A stretch of DNA of 6,557 nt, taken from assembly GCA_030535815.1 (NCBI GenBank), contig JAUNRD010000096.1, positions 393 through 6,949 on the forward strand. The letters run 5' to 3'. Numbering within the stretch: position 1 is the first letter of the stretch; each line of letters starts with the position of its first letter. The translations under genes and the position numbers were made by a program. Shown in pieces: positions 6,473-6,557 of the stretch. The notes beneath the pieces were generated by a model. That model did not search any database. It was not told the DNA's origin and was given only the letters and a program-made list of their open reading frames with translations. Origin of the DNA: Clostridia bacterium. GTDB taxonomy: Bacteria; Bacillota; Clostridia; CAKSNL01; HGM11501.

Positions 6473-6557
6473 ATTCTGGCTGTGGCATCCTTTATCACTG
6501 TTCCGGTAAGTGCAAGCGTAAACGGAGCGGAAATATGGATTCCCTCTCTTTCAATGA
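6443..6557 (+). CDS. N-terminus of a secreted paralogue of gene 2 (3' end cut by window)
   Basis: Thirty-eight codons are visible. The product starts with MKKIISLILSIL, a signal peptide with a probable cut after VSA (residue 24), and continues into AEIWIPSLSM. Gene 2 has MKKLISLILSVL and AKIWLPVLETL at the same places. With the same position behind a GH-like gene and the same ribosome binding site, this marks it as the second copy of the small partner. The F5/8C and stalk modules expected downstream are inference, as they lie outside the window. No terminator separates it from gene 3, so the two are co-transcribed. Confidence 0.8.
   Translation, partial: MKKIISLILSILAVASFITVPVSASVNGAEIWIPSLSM

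Noticed and set aside
1..6557. Gene 1/gene 3 repeat as a mobile element or a diversity-generating template/variable pair
   Set aside because: No transposase, integrase, reverse transcriptase or terminal repeats are visible. Differences are spread over the genes and mainly at third codon positions, not concentrated at adenines in one region.

Overview
The window looks like part of a chromosome of an anaerobic, Gram-positive, Clostridia-type bacterium, possibly from a gut or another polysaccharide-rich habitat. This rests on strong AGGAG/AGGAGG ribosome binding sites, A/T-ending codons with frequent AGA, short lysine-rich signal peptides, a housekeeping-type promoter, and secreted proteins ending in copper-amine-oxidase-N-like 'stalk' domains (PF07833 type). 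The last is a habit of Clostridia. The genus cannot be named from the sequence.

All genes lie on the plus strand and all appear to be secreted. Gene 1 (1-2087, 5' end outside the window) and gene 3 (3728-6427, complete) are paralogues of about 900 residues. Their order of parts is signal peptide, CBM6-like module, a large TIM-barrel-type glycoside-hydrolase-like domain (GH99/GH71-like, family not certain), a CBM9/DOMON-like sugar-binding module, and a C-terminal stalk-like domain. The N-terminal parts can be seen only in gene 3. Gene 2 (2104-3561) is a smaller non-enzymatic protein with a signal peptide, two F5/8 type C (discoidin-like) modules and a stalk domain. Gene 4 (from 6443, running off the window) begins like gene 2 and sits in the same position behind gene 3.

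The layout is therefore an old tandem duplication of a two-gene unit, [large GH-like enzyme + small F5/8C-stalk protein] x 2, with a period of about 4.34 kb. Within each unit the two genes are 15-16 bp apart and must be co-transcribed. Between the units, the 166 bp gap at 3562-3727 holds a perfect 14-bp-stem intrinsic terminator, a cluster of TGCAC/GTGCA inverted half-sites, and a promoter matching TTGACA-N17-TATAAT closely. Each unit is thus a transcription unit of its own.

The inferred role is extracellular recognition and processing of a complex glycan. The large protein would be the enzyme and the small one a glycan-binding or scaffolding partner, and the two share a stalk-type C-terminus. 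The substrate is unknown. No transporter, regulator, RNA gene, CRISPR array or transposase is present.
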